This document shows, piece after piece, positions 1 through 12,500 of a stretch of DNA of 64,000 nucleotides. The position numbers and the translations under genes are program-made. Below the pieces are notes generated by a model that saw only the letters and a program-made list of their open reading frames with translations, ran no database searches and was not told the origin of the DNA. Every line of letters starts with the position of its first letter. Position 1 is the stretch's first letter. Origin of the DNA: Endoconidiophora laricicola (lineage: Eukaryota > Ascomycota > Sordariomycetes > Microascales > Ceratocystidaceae); NCBI GenBank assembly GCA_001640655.1, contig LXGT01000058.1, forward strand, positions 50,557 to 114,556, in the 5' to 3' direction.

Positions 1-199
1 GTCCGCCGCCTCGTGAAGCTTGACGGCCCAGTAGACAACAGACATCTTCCCAGATACCGACCACCGACGCCCCCTCTAAACGTCCACCTCGGAGTCTCAC
101 ATTCTTGTACCCGATATTTTCTTCTCTTTTTTCCTTTTCTTCTCTCATAGTCCTCCTTGATCTCCAACCCGAAAAAAAAAATCACAACATCTGCCTGCC

Positions 200-3100
200 A
201 TGGATGGCGCTCAAGTTCGCAACCTTCTAGGGGCCATTTTGAATCCCGATGCCGATACCAGAAAGCAAGCCGAAGCCCAGCTGCAGCAGGTGAGCATCAA
301 GCTGCCACATACTCTGTTATCAACCTCGTACTCAATACCTACTGCTGTGATGCTATGGTCCGCAGTGGTGGTTTTGTGCCTAGTGGTTACAGCACTAAAC
401 ACTACCCAACACTAACACATGCCCTCTCCCATACATAGTTCCATAATCAGCCCGGCTTCCTAAGTATTCTGCTCGACATTCTGCAGGGCGAGCCGGACGT
501 CAACATCCGCCTATCCAGTATGTATACATCGGTCCCTTTTTGTTACACCCTTTTGAATCTCTCATCCCTCGCTTCATGTGACTGCTGCTACTACCACCCT
601 ACCCACCTTACTGGGCTTGTCTGTACACCGACGTCCAATTCAGCACTCAATCCGATGCCGTCTACATGAAACCCATGTATCCCGGCCTGTCGTCCGAGAC
701 CTTCCGGAATCGATCCCCGCTTCCGCCGCGCACACATCAGCAGCCTATCACCACAATATCCTATATACTAACCCTAAACTACTTTCCTCCTCGACAGCTG
801 CTATTTATGCCAAGAACCGTGTCAATCATGCTTGGGCCGTAGTCGAATCTCCCGAAAAGGAAGACTATGTCATCCCCGAGGCCGAGAAGGCTATCTTCCG
901 CGAGCGTCTGCTCCCCCTTATGGCATCAGCTGAAGGTCTTGTACGTCCTCAGTTGATCCCCATTCTTCAACGTATCCTACATTACGATTTTCCTGAGAGA
1001 TGGCCTTCTTTCCTTGACTTCACCCTTCAACTTCTCAACACGAACGACACCCGTGCCGTGCTTACTGGCCTCGAGTGCTTGCTAGCCATATGTCGCACCT
1101 ACCGTTACAAGTCAAGTGACAGTGACTCACGCGCCAATTTCGACAAGATTATCGAGGCTAGCTTCCCCCGTCTTCTTTCTGTTACCACGGAGCTTCTAGG
1201 ACAGGACAGCGATGAGGCTGGTGAGATGCTCCATCTTGCTCTAAAGTGCTACAAGCACGCTACTTGGGTATGTTTCCAAGACCAGATCTATCTTTCCCTA
1301 TTAAACACGCAATTAATTCCACCATTATAGCTCGAGCTTTCCGCATTCCTCCGTGATACCAGCCAGTGCCATGGTTGGTGCAGTGTCTTCCTACAGACCA
1401 TTGCTAAGAATGCGCCTGCCTCTGCCATGGAAGGTGAACCATTTGAACGTGAAAAACACCACTGGTGGAAGGCCAAGAAGTGGGCTTACTTCAACCTCAA
1501 CCGTCTATTCATCAGGTCAGTCTTCTAATACCACAAAATTTGGCTCAGCATCAACCTTTATACATACTAACGAATTTTGGGATCTTATTAGACACGGAAA
1601 CACCTCGACAGTTGGCAAATCTTGCGAGCCAGCCCTACAGGAATTTGCCAAGGACTTCACCACCAACATTGCACCTGAGATTCTCAAAGCTTACCTTGCT
1701 CAAATTGAGCAATGGGTTGCCAAAACCGCATGGATGTCCCGTCCATGCCTGTCATACACTCTTGTTTTCCTAGACGAATCCGTCCGGCCCAAGGAGATGT
1801 GGGCTTGCCTAAAGCCTCATATGACGAACATCATTACCCACTTCGTTTTTCCTACCTTATGCCTATCTCAGGAGGATGTTGAGAAGTTTGAGGATGAGCC
1901 GGAAGAGTATCTTCACCGCACCCTCAACTACTTTGAGGAAGCTACCTCGCCCGACGTTGCGGCTACCAACTTCCTTAGCAGCTTAACTAAACATCGCCGG
2001 AAGCAAACTTTCGAGATCCTCAAATTTATCAACACTGTAGTAAACGAGTACGAGCTAGCCGACGTCGGAGCCAAAAACCACATTGCCAAGGAGGGAGCTC
2101 TGCGTATGATTGGCACTCTAGCCCCCATCATTCTAGGCAAGAAAAGCCCTATCGCTGACGAGGTTGAATATTTCATTGTCCGCTACGTCTTTCCGGACTT
2201 CAAGAGCTCTCAGGGCTTCTTGCGTGCCCGTGCCTGTGACACCATCGAAAAATTCGAGGCTCTCGACTTCAAGGAGGAGCGCAATTTACTTACCGTTTAC
2301 CAAAGCATTCTTGAGTGTATGGCTGATTCTGACCTGCCTGTTCGTGTCACTGCAGCTCTGGCTCTTCAGCCTCTCATTCGCCATGATGTAATCCGTATCA
2401 ACATGCAAAAGAACATACCTACCATCATGCAGCAACTGCTCAAGTTGGCTAACGAGGCTGATGTTGATGCTTTGGCCAACGTCATGGAGGACTTCGTCGA
2501 GGTCTTTGCTACCGAGCTCACTCCCTTCGCAGTTGCTCTAAGTGAGCAACTCAGAGACACCTACCTGCGCATTATACGCGAACTTCTCGAAAAGAGCGAC
2601 AAGAACGGCGGTGACGACGATTACCTTGAATTTGCCGATGACAAAAGCATCACTGCTCTCGGTGTGCTACAGACCATCGGTACTCTAATCCTTACTCTGG
2701 AGAGCACGCCCGATGTCCTACTCCATATTGAGTCAGTTCTGATGCCTGTTATCCAAATCACTCTCGAGAACAAGCTATTTGATCTTTACAACGAGGTGTT
2801 TGAGATTATTGACAGCTGCACTTTTGCCGCCAAGGCCATTTCTCCCACTATGTGGAAGGCTTTTGAGCTCATGCACACTAGCTTCAAGGCCGGTGCAGAG
2901 CTCTACCTAGAAGATATGCTACCTGCTCTTGACAACTTTGTCCAGTATGGTGCTCCTTTCCTAGCCACAAAGCGCGAGTACGTCCAGGCTTTGTTTTCCA
3001 TGGTTAGCGATCTCTTCGTCGACCCTAAGGTCACCGGCGTTGATCGTATCTGTGCTTGCAAGCTAGCTGAGTCTATGATGTTGTGCCTCCGCGATCACAT

Positions 3101-4120
3101 TAATGAATGCGTAGATGGCTTCGTTACCATGGCCATGAGTGTTTTGTCTGACAACACGCCCCGTGCTCGCACTTACCAAGTGCACCTGATGGAGATGGTC
3201 ATTGGCGCCATCAACTACAACCCTCTGCTCACTCTTCACATCTTAGAGCAGCGCGGTTGGACTAACACCTTCTTTACTATGTGGTTTACCCAGATGGCAT
3301 GGTTCACTCGTGTCCACGACAAGAAGCTTTGCATTGCTGCCATCACTGCTCTTCTTAGTATCGGCCCTCAGAACGTTCCTACCAGTGTTTCCACTGGCTG
3401 GCCCCGTCTTCTGCAAGGTGTAACCGAGCTCTTCCGTACTCTACCCCAGGCAGAGAAGAGTAAGTCATATTTTTTTACTAGCTATTGTCTTATTCCTATC
3501 ATTCAAGTACTAACACGGCATGCTATTTTAGACCGCGAAGAGGCTCTAAAGGACGATCTACGCTTCGATGCTGGTAGTTACGACTATGGTGATGAGGATT
3601 GGCCGGAGAACGATGCCTCCTGGGATGAGGAGGGTAATGATGAGGAGAAAGAGGGCACCGGTGCCTACCTTGACTTCCTCACCGAGCAGGTAAGAAGTCT
3701 TACACGTATCAACATCATCCAACCACTAACAAAAAACTTTGGCAGGCACAAAAATTCTCTGCTGCTGATGATTACGATGATGATGAGGAGGATGATCTTG
3801 GCGAAGAGAGCGCTATCCTTGAGTCTCCCCTTGACAAGCTAGAGCCCTATCAGTTATTTGCTCTGACTATCAACAGTAAGTACCCTCAGCATTCCCAAGA
3901 AAAATGTACTTGCTAAAACGCTGAACCCTTGCTAATGTTACCTACAGAGCTCCAATCCGAGCAGCCCGATTTCTACCAAGGCCTAGTTACCCAAGTGCCT
4001 GCCGATGACCAAAGTGAAATTCAAAACATTGTCAACCGGGCACAGCAGATTGTCTTAGAGCAGGCTGCTTTGGCCCAACAACAGGCCCAGCAGGCTCAAA
4101 GCGGTATTATTCCTCAGTAA
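200..4120 (+). CDS. NMD5: Importin-7/8-type karyopherin (Nmd5/Sxm1 family)
   Basis: Exons read by splicing are 200-289, 439-517, 798-1267, 1331-1515, 1592-3459, 3532-3689, 3746-3875 and 3948-4120, giving 1,050 aa with every junction in frame. The N-terminus (MDGAQVRNLLGAILNPD) and the motif 'STAIYAKNRV' are typical of the importin-beta N-terminal domain. 'NRLFIRHGN' and the acidic stretches near residues 915-935 and 958-971 are typical of importin 7/8. The family forms HEAT-repeat solenoids that bind Ran-GTP and carry cargo such as ribosomal proteins, histones and MAP kinases into the nucleus. Length fits yeast Nmd5 (about 1,048 aa) slightly better than Sxm1, but filamentous fungi usually have one such protein, so the exact orthologue is uncertain. 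The tail is Gln/Ala-rich. The 280-nt intron 2 is the longest; intron 4 has a clear TACTAAC branch site. Confidence 0.95.
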
Positions 4121-7100
4121 AGCTGAAGGTGAACACTGTTAATCTTTCTTCCGAGTCGTATCATGGTGATTCGAAATTTTGAAGGAAGAGATACTGTTCC
4201 TGGTCTTGAAAGAAAAAAAAACTGTCAAAAGAACAAAAAATTGCCCACTGAAGATATCTTCCAACTTGTTCACACATCTCTATTTCCTCTTTTTCTTTCT
4301 TTCTTTCTCGCTCAATCTTTCCGTTTTCCGCCTTCTGTCCTGACGAACAATCTGTATGACAGTTCATATTTTCTACTGGCTACCTTTCCACCCTCTACAA
4401 TCCTGCATCTCTTGTCACGCTCATCTTCTTCCATCTGTCTGTTTTTTAACGAGCTATTCAATATTCCCCTGTTCCTTTCCGTTTCTTTTCGTACTCCGTA
4501 CTTTCCTGTTTCTGGGTTACTCTTTTTAAAAATAACTCGTTGTTCCGTATTTCGAACTTGAAATGATCACAGTTTATTGTTATATCATGTCCCCTTCCCA
4601 TATAATGTCCGTTGTGGTGATAGCAGTGAATATTCTAGACCCTTGCTCCGCCTTACTGACAGTGGTGTTGTCGATAAACTAGTGTAGAAATTGCATTCTT
4701 TTATTTGAACCAAACCCTAATGCCAATGGCTTGACAGTACACAAGATGGAATTAGTTGTCAGTCCTATTCAATCTCTAAAACTATGACAATGCTTAGGCG
4801 AGTCCTAGCCTACTATAAATATAAAGCAAACAAGAATCAAATGCTAAGGTGAGCCCCGCCGAAGCAGGATGTATGTAGGCAGTGAACTAGACGAGATTAG
4901 CAACGGTAGGCTGTACCTTCGAGCGAGAGTACCATGGTTATCCTACTTTGTAGGATACCTACGTTGCTGTCAAGAGTTTGGGAAGTTTGTCAACGCCAGA
5001 TTTGAACTGACTGTACTACGAGGGTTACCATGTCAGGAGCAGTACTCTATTAGTTGGCATTATTGTTTGTTTACGAAGTCGACAGATATAAAGTGCCTTG
5101 TATCGAATGAATATTGAGTTCATCAAGGTTATAATATCGCTACTCTTTCTTTTTTAAATCTTTTACCATCATATTTGCAGGAGCTTAGCTTATGATAATG
5201 ATAACGATGTTATAAATTATCCTGCCTTTGCGGCTGACCAAGCTTTTGCTACATGTACGACTATTGATATTATGCAGTCTTAAATGCGTTGAGGTTCACG
5301 AGGTATTGTTTGAAACTTCTTATATTATGTTAAGAAACATGCTGAAGCTGATAAATGCTGCCAAGAACGAGCTAAATTTCTTAGGGTTTCATTTTGGGCT
5401 AGTTATAGGCTGCCTAAGGCTTAGACTATTATTTACTATGACAGTGAAACTGCTACTAGTTAGTTGCATCCAGTGAAATTTAGTATCATTATAGCAGTTA
5501 CCAGGTAAACAAAAAATTGTAGTAGAAGCACGCCTGCAAAAAAATAGAAGACAACACCCACGAACGTAACAGCGTTCTCTGCTTCAAAGACGGAGTCTAT
5601 ACTAAGGAGAAAAGGAACTAGTTTGAAGAAGGGTTAGAAAGTACTTGTAACTTTCTATATCCTTGGCAGAGATCTGATTACGACGTTGGGTTGAGATAAC
5701 ATAGTGATACTTGATATGGGTCAAGGTTTGCATTAGGCAGTTAGCCACAGGCAAATATCAGCAGTTCCTTGGGAGAGGAAGTTATAGGCAGATAAGTATG
5801 GGTTTTTTTCACATTGTACTAGTATCCAAGGTTTGCTTATACGAGTTGATGGGCTTTCTATACCCTACTAATATTGGCATCCTTTCCAAAGCTTTGTTTA
5901 GCTAATCATTCATATATTACATACTTCAAGGTAGAAGAACAAGAAACAGAAGAATGAATAGTTATACATGAAGGGGGGCCAGCCAGTAAAGCCAATAATT
6001 ACCTGGTAAACCAGCTGAAATAAGTTGACAGCCTAGGTCTAACAACAAACTTTTATGTGTCTTGATTTTTCTTTATTTCAATATATAAATTGCTGGCTGA
6101 GTCTTATCTCTCGGTCTTCTTTTTCGCTTCTTTTCAATCTGTCTTCCCCTAATGTCATTTTGTCTCTGTAAAGTCTGACAGGAGTGAAGACACAGGAAAT
6201 AGGAAGGCCACCTGTCTTTGTTAAGAATGAGCTCGTTCTGACGTAGAGCATGGCAATCGATAACAACATAATTGCTATGAATATGTCACAAGTGCCAGCT
6301 CATATTGTATTGTGCAATATTATCTGAGCCACAGTAAAGTCTTGTTTCTCCAGACTAGATCTCGTTTCTTGGAAAGGGGGGCATTCAGTATAGTAGTAGT
6401 ACCGATAACTAAACCAACCAACGTTAGCGATAGTTGATGTGTGTCACTGTACAGGGTTCGTTTTAGTATTTTGTCTTATGCTTCTTTTCCCTTGTTAGCT
6501 TCCTTTACATTCATCATAATACTATTTAGGTAAGAATAAGAGGGGTATTCCTGATTTCTCATCCTTCTTGTTAGGCTTGTATGAGGCTCGGAGGTTAGCG
6601 ACGACAACGCCGGAGCGTAATACTTTGCCTTATGATATGGTGCCAGCGAATATTTCACAAAGCATAGTTATAGAAAGCTCAAGAAACAGAAAAGTTCATG
6701 TTTTCCTGCAATAGTTCATATTGGCTAAGACTTGACTTCATCTAGCCAACATTATATCACGCCTTAAGGCTACATGTAACCCTAACCCGTTGGAAGGACT
6801 CGGTATTCTTGGGTTACCAAGTGGCAAGATACTTTTTTCACTATTATCTAAACAACACTATTATAAGAACGCTTCCCATACATTATGTTTTATATAGCAA
6901 AAACACTGTCTGCAATATAATATATCACTTATGTGAATATTCGTACATGTATGGAGAGACACCACCGGCCTAGATTATAGATTTTAACACGCATGTCTTC
7001 GTCTATAGCTCTACTGATCCGGTTATCACCGAATCTCCGGAGTCAGGTCCCACTCTGGATCTTGGGACTTAGGCCGACCTGTTTCCTTAGCCAGCCATGT

Positions 7101-8273
7101 TCTATTTTCGCAGGGTCTAGAGGAGATATATTGCATAATGCAGTGCGTCTATGGGGTTCTCTTCTCTTCTCTTCTCTTTTTTCATTCTTCGTTAGTATGT
7201 AGCTAGAAGGGTCTTTATTGTAGAGAACATCGTTGTGTTCATGTATATCCCGTGTCTCCGCGCAGAGTAAGGGGGCTAAGAGTTATTTCTCTAGAGTTGA
7301 AAGCTGAAAATTTAGTCTCGGGGGGCGAGTAATCGTATCATGAAACTATCTTTTTTTTCCTATTCTCTTCACACGTGGCGATCCGCTGCACACGAGACAA
7401 GTCGGTCGATAGTCGCCATCTATTCTTTGTGTGTTTCTAATTACCTGAAGCAGTATCAAGATGTAGAATCTAGTACTTCTAGTATTACTGCCTGTACGTT
7501 TCATGAAGAGTAATAGAAAAAACTCAACTGATGGGCCCTTGGTACACACTTGAGATCATATATTAACTTTCGTTTACCAAATGCTTAACCTAAGATATCT
7601 ATAAATCAGGGATCTTCGCCTGCCTTAGCTTACTATTTCCACTCATCTCATCCAAAGATACAAAACAGTTACCGAGCCCAGAGTTTCTGAGATAAAAGCC
7701 ATTTTAAGTAAGCCAAGAATCAAGTAGAAAACAGGAATTATCCGTATATATACGTACAATCAACCTTCCCTACTCCTACTCCTACTACTCCCGCAAACCA
7801 ACGACTGTAATCAAAGAACTCACCGTCTGCTTTTGTCTTGGGAAGTCCAAAGTAAGTCGTAGCTACGACTATTGTCGGTATGAATACACTGTTGCTACTA
7901 CTGTTGCTATCTGGCCTACCACTCTCCTCCTTATTATTAATGGCATACGACGACTTTGATATCGGTAGTTTCCTATGCCCTTCCTCAGAGCAGAAGAGCT
8001 TCGCAGTCTGAGCGCACTACGCTTCTAGTGTTGGCTGTCAAGTGCGTGTCATAGGACCCCTTCGTCCTCCCTCGCCTATTCGTGTTCGATCCGTTAGGTC
8101 CGGCTTATTCTAGGTCTCCCAACAGGTAGTTGTTGATGTACACTAGCCATATTTTTTCCGAAGTAAGGTCTCTGCCTAGGCGATATATCTACAACCTGAC
8201 CTCCTCTTTCATTACATCTCATGGTCATCCATATATCATCGTCTTTGACGTTATCTGTCGTATATAATCAAAC
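4121..8273. other. Gene-free AT-rich intergenic region
   Basis: About 4.15 kb lies between the importin stop and the dehydrogenase start. It has pyrimidine-rich runs just after the importin gene (about 4280-4330), probably its 3' UTR. The open frames inside are short, lack recognisable motifs and have no convincing splice partners. A weak 72-nt tRNA-like fold on the minus strand (4988-5059) is discussed under findings. I see no intact mobile element. Confidence 0.6.
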
Positions 8274-9559
8274 ATGGCGACCTACGCTAAACTACGCACC
8301 CACACGTATCCCCGCATATCACCCACGAATCCCATCAACTCCCATGCTGGCCGCACCGTCCTCATCATTGGCGCCTCGGAAGGCATTGGCTTCGCCATAG
8401 CCAAGTCGTTCGCCTTTGCCGGCGCTGCCCGTGTCATTCTCACCAGCCGCCGTAAAGAAAAACTGTCGGCCGCCGGCGCCCATTTAGCCAATATCGTACC
8501 AGAAGATATGAACGCATACCCAGCGATTATTGAAGAAATTGTCTGCGACGCCACGTCCGATACCAATGTCAAAACTATGTGGGATAATTTCTATAAGAAT
8601 GCCATTGACATCGATGTCCTGGTGCTCTGCGCCACTCCAGACGAAGCAAAGGGCTCCATGCTGAACATCATGAACTTCACCAACGCATACCAGCGTAACG
8701 TCTTCAGCGCCATCAAGATGGTCTCGCTGTTTGTCCAACACTGTACTAAGATGGCTTCTGTGGTCGCCCGTGCTGCCGGTATTCCCATGCCTGGCTCTGT
8801 TTCGCCACCCAACATGTCCTATGCCACTTCAGCAGACGCCCCGAACCCGACATCTCGTGGAAGCACACGCTCGCCATCGTCAGAAATGCCACATATGTCG
8901 TATGGCGTACCTCAGGCACAGTATCAGCAATCTAGCAGTATCATTTATCAACAGCAACTGCATCAAAGCCAGCGCGCCGTGCCACCGCGGACACGGCAAA
9001 ACCCGCCTGGCTTTGACTGGAGCCACAAGGCCATTATCAACATCTCGTCATTTATGGCGCATACAAGCCAGTCGGAAGGCTGGGGATTGTTCTCGGCAAC
9101 GAAGTCAGCTCTAGCAAGCGCTCTGCAAAACATTGCGCTGGACTTCAACCCAGCTAAGATGCAGATCGTGAGTGTCCATCCGGGTATTGTCTACACAGAA
9201 AAATCCCAGCGATCGAATATGAGTCCTAATAGTCTTCCCTTCAGCGATGGTAAGCTTTCACTCTTTCCTTCTCGATCCATCTTCCAACCTACATAATCAA
9301 TCAGGCTAACTCGTTTTTCCCTTTCTTCCAAGTTGACCTTGCTGGTGATTTCTGCGCATGGGCAGCAACTCCTCAAGCTCAGTTTCTTCATGGCCGTTTT
9401 GTCTGGGCAAACTGGGACGTTGACGAGCTCATTGCTAAGCACCAAAATCCCCAGACTTGGGACTCAGGTACCTTGAAGATTGGACTTCAGGGTGTCGAGA
9501 GCGTAGATATGTGGCACGTCTTCAACCAAATCGTCGATAACACTCAGGCAGATCTATAA
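8274..9559 (+). CDS. Short-chain dehydrogenase/reductase-like protein
   Basis: Two exons, 8274-9249 and 9333-9559 (400 aa); the 83-nt intron has a GTAAGC donor and ends CCAAG. The fold is a Rossmann SDR: the cofactor loop GASEGIG is at residues 33-39 (TGxxxGIG class), the acidic CDA at 91-93, the structural Asn at 142 (NVFSAIK), ISS at 257-259, and VHPG at 301-304. The catalytic YxxxK position reads F273-S-A-T-K277, so the usual Tyr is Phe. A Ser/Pro/Gln-rich insert of roughly 85 residues (about 165-248) separates strand 4 from the Ser motif. The C-terminal part (AGDFCAWAATPQAQFLHGR) resembles fungal SDRs of unknown substrate. Substrate and pathway cannot be assigned. It stands alone with gene-free DNA on both sides. 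Confidence 0.9.
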
Positions 9560-12500
9560 AGTAAGAAACAAAAAAAGGACAAAAAAACAAAGTAACAAGC
9601 GCAACTAACACGATATATGAAATGATTCACATCCGTAGATCGACGACTCGACCACCCGCCCATAGTATACGTTACTATATATATATATACTTGATAAAGA
9701 CAGAAATCTTTAAACTTTTTAGTATGAAGCCTAAGCTCTGTCAAAATAGTGGTTTTAGTTTTGTTAGAAAGATACAATATCATGTTGTTGTTGTTATATT
9801 TATTCTCTACCATGCAGTATCATGTCAACTAATAGTTCACTATTATATGAAGTAAAATGTTCAGTTCAGATACAATCAACACTACTGCTATATAGGGTTA
9901 GTGCATATATATAAGGTTACTATGTAAATCTTCATAACCACCAAGGGGTTTCGCTTATTTATCAAGACTTTCTTCTATATATAAGAAATGACCTTGCTTG
10001 ATCTCCATCTCCATTGAAAGAGCCCTTTTCACTTAAGCTGAGTATCATCAGCTAGGCTAGCACACAGTCAAAGCCGGGTATCCTTTCTCTTTTACCTTAC
10101 CCCAGTCTTGAACCATGGTAACATCTAATTTTTATCCTCTTCTTTGATGCCTAGGGTGCCTAGGTGTTACTACGTAAGCAAGTAATTAGGTGCAGAAGAC
10201 GTAAAACAACTTTGGTTCGCTGGCCAAAAAAGGCAAAATAGCTTTGCTCTGGTTAAGGGGGGAGAATTTACGGGTCATGCCATCTGGATCGTTAGTTATC
10301 AGTGATCGGAGTGATCGGTACAATATAAGCAGCAAGAATAGCACACTAGTAAGTACTATCGGAAATAGCTGGGTAGTAGAGAGAAAGAAAGAGGCTGTAA
10401 TAAACCCAGATGGAAAGAAACACATGGGGTGTTGACATGGTTGTCTGCATAGGGTTTGGCGAATGGACACGGGGTATATTTGGTGTGATTGGAACAAATA
10501 AGATGTTGGACAACATTGATCGATTGTCGACATGTGACAGCCTTGTGTACATATAAAATGTGATATTTATAGAAGCCAACGTTTGAATGCGCATATTCTG
10601 AAAATGAGTCTACGGCCACTACTGTATGACTCTATGCTATATCAACTCTACAACTAAGAGTTTCAACATCGAGATTCCGCCGCTACTGTGACAAAAGAGA
10701 CTGACCGAGTGCGCTGATCTCTGAAAACTCGACGTTGATAACATGCTACTAAGTTGAGATTGGGAACTGTATTCCACTAGGATTTTGACATACTTTGTAG
10801 CACTGTGCTTTATGTAAGGGCGTCGCAGACTTGCTGCTACTTATATTTTCGCTCATAGAATGAGACTAGTTCTGATAGACACGACGACAAACAACAGAAG
10901 AAAGCACGCGATCCTAGTAGATGACTCGACCAAGAAGCCATTTACGTTACTGATGCGTTTAACGCTCCCTTTGTTGTTGCCTTAAAAATGGCCACGCGCT
11001 CGTCTCAGTAAAGGGGAAAGATATTCTATTACTAAAATAAATTTATATCCCATCTGACGGTGATAAAGCTCGAGGAGCTTCCTCTTGAATAATTACGTAT
11101 TTATATTTTTTTTGTTTTATTATCATCAAGAACACGAAGAAAGTCTACATAAAAGTATGTCGACAATATATGCCGATCACAGCCAAAGATAATATTTTTT
11201 TTTGCAAGGGCAAACAGACGTTCCAAGCATGGCTTTGGGGAAAAATAACAACAGGCGTTCGCCCAGTTTGAACAATAGAAGAGAAACTATAGAAAATCTT
11301 GAACCACACTTTCAACTGAAGACTAAAAAAATGCCCCGGCATTCAATATAAGTCATGGAAACAGATCCTCATACAAGCCAGTGCTGACTAGACCCGGGGC
11401 AAAAAAACAAAGGAACAGGAGAAAAGGAAAGCAAAGGAAAGTACTGTGAAGATAAGAAGGTTTCATTGAATGAGAAAGAGGAAGAGCTTACTAGACGATA
11501 ATAAAAACATAGCGTATCTGACTTAGGCTTTTACTTAGGCTTAGTTTTCGGTTGGCGACTGTGTATTGCTACTTCGTTCAGTTGCACCTTTTTCCCAAAG
11601 TCCTACGTATACAGACTCAGCAGAGCGAAGGGAAGGTTTGGTTATCTCTCGAGAAGAGAATATTATGGAAGAACAAGAAGCAAGGGAGATGGAGTACATG
11701 AATTTTCACATAAACAAGAAACGTTTGGGGTATTACCGTCGCGGGCGTTTACATTGTATAAAGAGATAAGACAACGGCATGATACAGAAGACATTCGGCT
11801 ATATTGGCAGGACCTGATTAGTGATCAGATTCTACACTTTACACAACAGAATATGAACGAGGTCCAAGACACAATGGCCTTTGTCTTCCATTCTAGAAGA
11901 CTGATACGGAAGATGGGGAGAACGATCAGGGAATTCTGCCTCTCATTGATATTGTCAAGGGAAAGAGGACGTGAGTTGGCTTTGACGCTGGTTGGAATCT
12001 AGAGAAGATCAAGATATGAAACCAGTCGCGTGGCAAGACCGACAGAAAGCAAAGTCTGGAAGGAACGACTCCTAGACAGACGAATACCACATTTATAGGC
12101 TCCAAGTCCACGGGCTTGAGGAAAAAAAAAACACAGGTTATAGGGAAAAAATGTAAACAAGGGTCAAAAGGTTTTCATAAGTTTGGTTGCTATACTAAAG
12201 AACCCAGAAAAATGGGAAAGAACTCCTCAGGCCTCTTTTTTAGTTCTGGATTTGAAAAAATAGTAATACTGCCTCTGGAAATGGGAGTTGGCTAGCTTGC
12301 AACAGATACTCGACCAAGGACTCGGGTCTTTGACGGGGAAGGCACGGCTATATTGGATGATAATGATATGTAAGACACAACAGGGAAGAAGCTACCTCTT
12401 ACGCGGAATGCCATGGCTTACTTAACAATATGCTACGCCCGAGACCCTGGCTAATAAACGATAACAACATCGATTACTGATTTTATCCATTATGAGAGAG

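Noticed and set aside
5228..5905. Leu-rich frames suggesting a decayed retroelement
   Set aside because: No reverse transcriptase, integrase or Gag motif and no terminal repeats are visible. AT-rich DNA gives Leu/Ile/Phe-rich frames by composition.
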